Source of the DNA: JBGNFV01 sp049645705
GTDB taxonomy: Bacteria; Bacteroidota; Bacteroidia; Cytophagales; Cyclobacteriaceae
DNA: 64,000 bases
Direction: 5' to 3'
NCBI GenBank assembly: GCA_049645705.1
Contig: JBARUK010000098.1
Coordinates: 62,001 to 126,000 of the forward strand
Made by a program: the position numbers and the translations under genes. Shown here piece after piece: positions 60,829 through 64,000 of the stretch; within the stretch, counting starts at the first letter, position 1; each line of letters begins with the position of its first letter. The notes beneath the pieces are model-generated. The model was not told the origin of the DNA, did not search any database, and saw nothing but the letters and a program-made list of their open reading frames with translations.

Positions 60829-62244
60829 TCAAAGGAGATCATACTTTTCCATTTTATTATAGAGCGTTTTGCGGTCTATCTGTAGTATACGCGCTGCCTG
60901 AGACTTATTGAAGCGCACTTCGGTAAGTGTCTTCAGGATCAACTCTTTTTCGTTGTTCTCATTCATCTTATGCAGGGAGGCTGCATCATTATTGCCCGGT
61001 GTGGATGTGTCCGGTGCGGATACACCTGTCGAGGGGGTGCCGGGAGCTCGCACAGGTTCGCCGAATATCTCAGGAGGAAGCGCTGCCCGTCTTATAGGCC
61101 CGCTCCCGGTTATGAGTACGGCGCGGCGTACTATGTTTCTCATCTCACGCAGGTTGCCCGGCCATTTGTATACGCCCAGCCTTGCAAGTACTTCATCATC
61201 AAATCCGCTGACTGAGGTGCCCAGCTCATCATTTGCACGCTGCAGAAAGTGATCGGCAAAGAGGTAGGCATCTTCTCCTCTTTCTCGCAGGGGAGGTAAC
61301 TGAAGGGAAAATTCATTCAGGCGGTGATACAGATCTTCACGAAATTTACCTTCAGCTACTTTATTGCGCAGTTCGTCATTAGTAGCTGTGATGATGCGAA
61401 CATCTACTGGTATATCAGTATTTTCGCCTACCCTCCTGACTTTCCGTTCCTGTATAGCCCTCAGTAGTTTTATCTGTACTTCGTACGACAGGTTGCCGAC
61501 CTCATCCAGAAACAGGGTACCGCCCGATGCGTACTCGAATTGCCCCTTTTTATTATTAAGCGCCCCGGTAAAGGCTCCTTTGGCATGGCCGAACAGCTCA
61601 CTGTCTGCCAACTGGTCGGTCAGGGTACCACAGTCCAGTGCTACAAAGGCCTTTTCGCTGCGTTTACTGCGGCGGTATATCTCACGGGCCAGGTATTCCT
61701 TGCCGGTGCCGCTCTCGCCCTGTATAATGACGGACATCTCAGTAGGTGCCACCAGGTCCACATGGTTCATAAGCTGTTGCATAGCCGTACCTTTACCAGC
61801 TATGAAAGGGGATTCTGAAGGGGCTAAGGTTGGTTTCTTATCGGTTTTGGGCTGTCCCTTCTCGGGAACGGGTTCCGCCTGATCTTTAGGGGTGAGGTTG
61901 GTTTTAATAGTATGCAGTACCTCCTCAGGGTTTACAGGCTTTAACACATAGTCCACTGCTCCCTGCTTCATGGCCTCTACTGCCACACGGGTATCTGAGT
62001 AGCCTGTCATAAGGAGCACAGGCAGGCGGGGGTTTTTCTCCCTCAACTGATGCATAAGCTCCATACCGGTAGCATCGGGGAGCCGGTAATCACTGATGAC
62101 GAAGTCATACGCCTGCTCCGAGGCCATTTCCCCGGCCTGTCTGGCACTGCGGGCTATTTCAGGCTGGTACCCGTTGCGGGTCAGGAATTTCTCCAAAATG
62201 CTGGAGAACACTCTGTCATCTTCTACGATCAAAATTCGCGTCAC
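60829..62244 (-). CDS. Sigma-54-dependent response regulator (NtrC/AtoC-like)
   Basis: 471 residues. Receiver domain (1-120) with Glu8-Asp9-Asp10 and phospho-acceptor Asp52; AAA+ domain (about 145-375) with GESGTGKEYLARE, the canonical sigma-54 contact GAFTGA and GGTLFLDEVG; a low-complexity Pro/Thr/Ser linker (about 392-418); and a Fis-type helix-turn-helix ending KSQAARILQIDRKTLYNKM. It is convergent with the hybrid kinase, no base between, and is the natural candidate to receive phosphate from its HPt domain. Confidence 0.94.
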   Translation of the reverse strand: MTRILIVEDDRVFSSILEKFLTRNGYQPEIARSARQAGEMASEQAYDFVISDYRLPDATGMELMHQLREKNPRLPVLLMTGYSDTRVAVEAMKQGAVDYVLKPVNPEEVLHTIKTNLTPKDQAEPVPEKGQPKTDKKPTLAPSESPFIAGKGTAMQQLMNHVDLVAPTEMSVIIQGESGTGKEYLAREIYRRSKRSEKAFVALDCGTLTDQLADSELFGHAKGAFTGALNNKKGQFEYASGGTLFLDEVGNLSYEVQIKLLRAIQERKVRRVGENTDIPVDVRIITATNDELRNKVAEGKFREDLYHRLNEFSLQLPPLRERGEDAYLFADHFLQRANDELGTSVSGFDDEVLARLGVYKWPGNLREMRNIVRRAVLITGSGPIRRAALPPEIFGEPVRAPGTPSTGVSAPDTSTPGNNDAASLHKMNENNEKELILKTLTEVRFNKSQAARILQIDRKTLYNKMEKYDLL

Positions 62245-62335
62245 GCCTGATAATTACACTGTTTAGTACAACAACAGAGTGATTAACGAATAAGGATTAA
62301 TTACGTTTAAATGCCACTTTTTACGCGTATTAAAC

Positions 62336-62372
62336 AAAAAAAACAGGCTGCTCCCTGGGGAACAACCTGTTT
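62336..62372 (-). terminator. Intrinsic terminator of the acidic secreted protein gene
   Basis: AAACAGG (62341-62347) pairs with CCTGTTT (62366-62372), with further pairing inside; on the minus strand eight T follow (62343-62336). Confidence 0.8.
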
Positions 62373-62403
62373 TCGTCATCGTACTATTAAGCTATTAGCC
62401 TAA

Positions 62404-62889
62404 TTACTCATTAGGGTTTACTTCGCTGGTTTTTTCTTCTACAGAAAGTCCTTCTTCATCAATGATCAAAACTGTCTTAGCAGAAGTTTCTTCTTCTACA
62501 GTCGTTTCAGTTTTTTCTTCGATCATTACTTCACCTTCAGTCTCAAGTTCTACTTCGCTTTCAACGGTAGTCTTAGACTCCATTTCAGCAGAACCGATAT
62601 GAAGTTCATAAGTAACTTCTGTTTCAAGACCGTCGGTATCAACCGGAGTCTCTACTTTATAGGCTTCAGTGATATTCCAATCTGCAAATTCACTGGTATT
62701 GTAAGCATCCACTACCTGGCCAGGAAGCTGATCCACCTCTACTGGTGTTCTTTTTACTTCTGCTTCTTTTTCAGGACCGGCTACTTCTATTTCTGATGTA
62801 TATTCAGTATTGGTAGTTGCAAGAGATTGTGCGCCTGCAAAACCAGTAGTCATTAGAGCGCATGCTGCGATTAAAAAAGTCTTCTTCAT
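62404..62889 (-). CDS. Secreted acidic protein with a PepSY-like segment
   Basis: 161 residues with a signal peptide (1-20, ending GFAGAQ). The middle (about 50-98) reads VDQLPGQVVDAYNTSEFADWNITEAYKVET in parts and resembles PepSY-like/BLIP-like domains of Bacteroidota, in which LP-x-x-V precedes a Trp/Ile strand. The C-terminal third is rich in Glu and Thr (TVEEETSAKT, EEKTSEV) and likely disordered, with near-repeats of E-x-K-T. Periplasmic or surface; function unknown. Confidence 0.6.
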   Translation of the reverse strand: MKKTFLIAACALMTTGFAGAQSLATTNTEYTSEIEVAGPEKEAEVKRTPVEVDQLPGQVVDAYNTSEFADWNITEAYKVETPVDTDGLETEVTYELHIGSAEMESKTTVESEVELETEGEVMIEEKTETTVEEETSAKTVLIIDEEGLSVEEKTSEVNPNE

Positions 62890-63021
62890 GACAAAAAAAT
62901 GTTAAGGTTATAGATTTAACGTTGTCGTGCTATCGAATATAACAAGTACGATACGAATACCGTACCAACTCAAAAATCTGCCTGAAACGACTAAAAAAGG
63001 GCATCTGACCAATCAAAGGTG

Positions 63022-63060
63022 TGGAATAACTCCCCAATCTGTGGAAGATATACTCCCCGA
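63022..63060. repeat. Imperfect direct repeat upstream of the aminotransferase
   Basis: TGTGGAATAACTCCCC (63022-63037) and TGTGGAAGATATACTCCCC (63042-63060): same ends, three extra bases in the second. It lies between the divergent starts at 62889 and 63148. Confidence 0.5.
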
Positions 63061-63116
63061 TGCGGGAATATTTGCCGCCGGTGAGTATTCTTTTAGTATC
63101 TGATAATAACAATCCT

Positions 63117-63124
63117 TATTTTTG
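63117..63124 (+). promoter_or_regulatory. -7 promoter box of the aminotransferase gene
   Basis: TATTTTTG matches TAnnTTTG, 23 bases before the ATG at 63148. The -33 region has TTTT (63091-63094) rather than TTTG. Confidence 0.55.
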
Positions 63125-63147
63125 GGCGCATTCAAACTAATCAATCT

Positions 63148-64000
63148 ATGAGCGACCTTTCGCTGCGCATACGCGGACTGGCGGAATCTGCCACAATAGC
63201 CATGGCCCAGAAGGCCCGTGATTTTAAAGCCAGGGGTATAGACCTCATAAGCCTGAGCCTTGGCGAGCCGGATTTTCAAACCCCGGACTACATCCGTACA
63301 GCGGCTATCGAAGCCATAAACGACGGCAGTTATTTTTCATACCCGCCAGTACCCGGCTACCAGGACCTGCGTGAAGCCATTGCAGAAAAGCTGAAGCGGG
63401 ACAATAATATAGAATCTTCTGCTGCGAACATCGTAGTGTCTACCGGGGCTAAGCAGTCCATAGCCAATGTTATGCTATGCCTGTTAGATCCGGGTGACGA
63501 GGTGATCGTATTCTCTCCCTACTGGGTAAGTTATGCCGAGATCATAAAGGTAGCGGAGGGTACACCGGTCTATGTACATGGTGGTATAGAGAATGACTTT
63601 AAGGTAACAGCCGAACAACTCGAAAAGGCCATCACCCCCAAAACGAAGGCTATAATCTACAGTTCGCCCTGTAACCCGACAGGGTCTGTCTTTACCAGGG
63701 AAGAACTGGAGTCATTTGCAGAAGTAGTAAAGAGGCACGACAGCCTGTACGTGATCGCCGATGAGATCTATGAACTGATCAACTTCAGCGGCGGGCATGC
63801 CAGCATGGCGGCCATACCGGGCATGGTAGACAGGACCATTACAGTAAACGGCTTCAGTAAAGGCTATGCCATGACGGGCTGGCGTGTAGGCTACATCAGC
63901 GCACCCCTGGAAATAGCCAAAGCCTGCAACAAGATGCAGGGGCAGTTTACTTCGGCTACCTGTGGCATTGCCCAGCGGGCAGCCCTGGCGGCACTTACGG
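63148..64000 (+). CDS. aspC: Aspartate aminotransferase (class I), cut by window end
   Basis: 284 residues are visible and the frame is still open at the window end; about 110 more are expected. It has the type I-gamma pattern: LSLGEPDFQTPDYI near the start, VSTGAKQSIANVM (about 94-106), SSPCNPTGSVF (about 171-181), VIADEIYE and the PLP-binding Lys238 in NGFSKGYAMTGWRVGY. It transfers the amino group of aspartate to 2-oxoglutarate; related subgroups may act on prephenate, which this part cannot settle. Confidence 0.92.
   Translation, partial: MSDLSLRIRGLAESATIAMAQKARDFKARGIDLISLSLGEPDFQTPDYIRTAAIEAINDGSYFSYPPVPGYQDLREAIAEKLKRDNNIESSAANIVVSTGAKQSIANVMLCLLDPGDEVIVFSPYWVSYAEIIKVAEGTPVYVHGGIENDFKVTAEQLEKAITPKTKAIIYSSPCNPTGSVFTREELESFAEVVKRHDSLYVIADEIYELINFSGGHASMAAIPGMVDRTITVNGFSKGYAMTGWRVGYISAPLEIAKACNKMQGQFTSATCGIAQRAALAALT

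Noticed and set aside
1..64000. CRISPR arrays, tRNA/rRNA genes, insertion sequences or prophage
   Set aside because: No regular spaced repeats, no tRNA-like cloverleaf, no transposase or phage motif were seen by eye; a dedicated search was not possible.

Overview
The window looks like chromosomal DNA of a marine or soil-type Bacteroidota, most likely order Cytophagales (Roseivirga/Fulvivirga-like). The evidence is two proteins with type IX secretion C-terminal domains, a PKD-repeat surface protein, -7 promoter boxes of the form TAnnTTTG, very few Shine-Dalgarno sequences, and a Bacteroidota-type lanthipeptide precursor. I see no rRNA, tRNA, CRISPR array, insertion sequence or prophage. Intergenic gaps are short.

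Layout. 1-7.4 kb is the right end of an exopolysaccharide locus: membrane-protein tail, three glycosyltransferases, WecB, a pyruvyltransferase-family protein and, convergently, a multi-pass membrane protein. 7.5-17.6 kb holds a 1178-aa PKD/T9SS surface protein, an Lrp/AsnC regulator, a DUF4112 protein, a PyrR-like phosphoribosyltransferase, a soluble PAS histidine kinase, panB, icd and a LON-N protein. 17.6-23.9 kb carries nuoABCD, split by an opposite-strand ZIP-like gene, then nnr, mtgA and a CTD-only secreted protein. 24-29.6 kb has ahcY, birA, rsfS, ftsH and lpxH. 29.8-41.4 kb has a membrane PAS kinase, a three-gene ABC/HlyD/TolC export operon with a degenerate ATPase, slyD, an NtrX/NtrY-like two-component pair and an acyl carrier protein. 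41.5-42.2 kb is a decayed membrane-protein locus with an in-frame TGA and a second paralogous fragment. 42.3-53 kb has htpG, a MORN/YwqK-like lipoprotein-type gene, a small HNH-like protein, msrBA, a lanthipeptide precursor too short for usual gene calling, an adhesin-like secreted protein, dnaJ-grpE, obgE, adk, hpt and an M42 peptidase. 53-64 kb has upp, a Ca/Na antiporter, sdaA, hemE, a GrpB-like protein, a hybrid kinase convergent with a sigma-54 response regulator, an acidic secreted protein, and the start of an aspartate aminotransferase.

The most interesting signals are: (1) a 59-aa class I lanthipeptide-like precursor at 46549-46728 (minus), with its own terminator and a perfect inverted repeat in its promoter region but no modification enzymes nearby; (2) an export ABC protein whose Walker A lysine, signature, Walker B and H-loop are all altered; (3) mutually exclusive RNA hairpins overlapping the hpt start codon; (4) a broken membrane gene with a second paralogous remnant; and (5) a T9SS sorting domain encoded with almost no cargo.

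Coordinates for starts were chosen by inspection. Functional names rest on recognised motifs, not on database searches.
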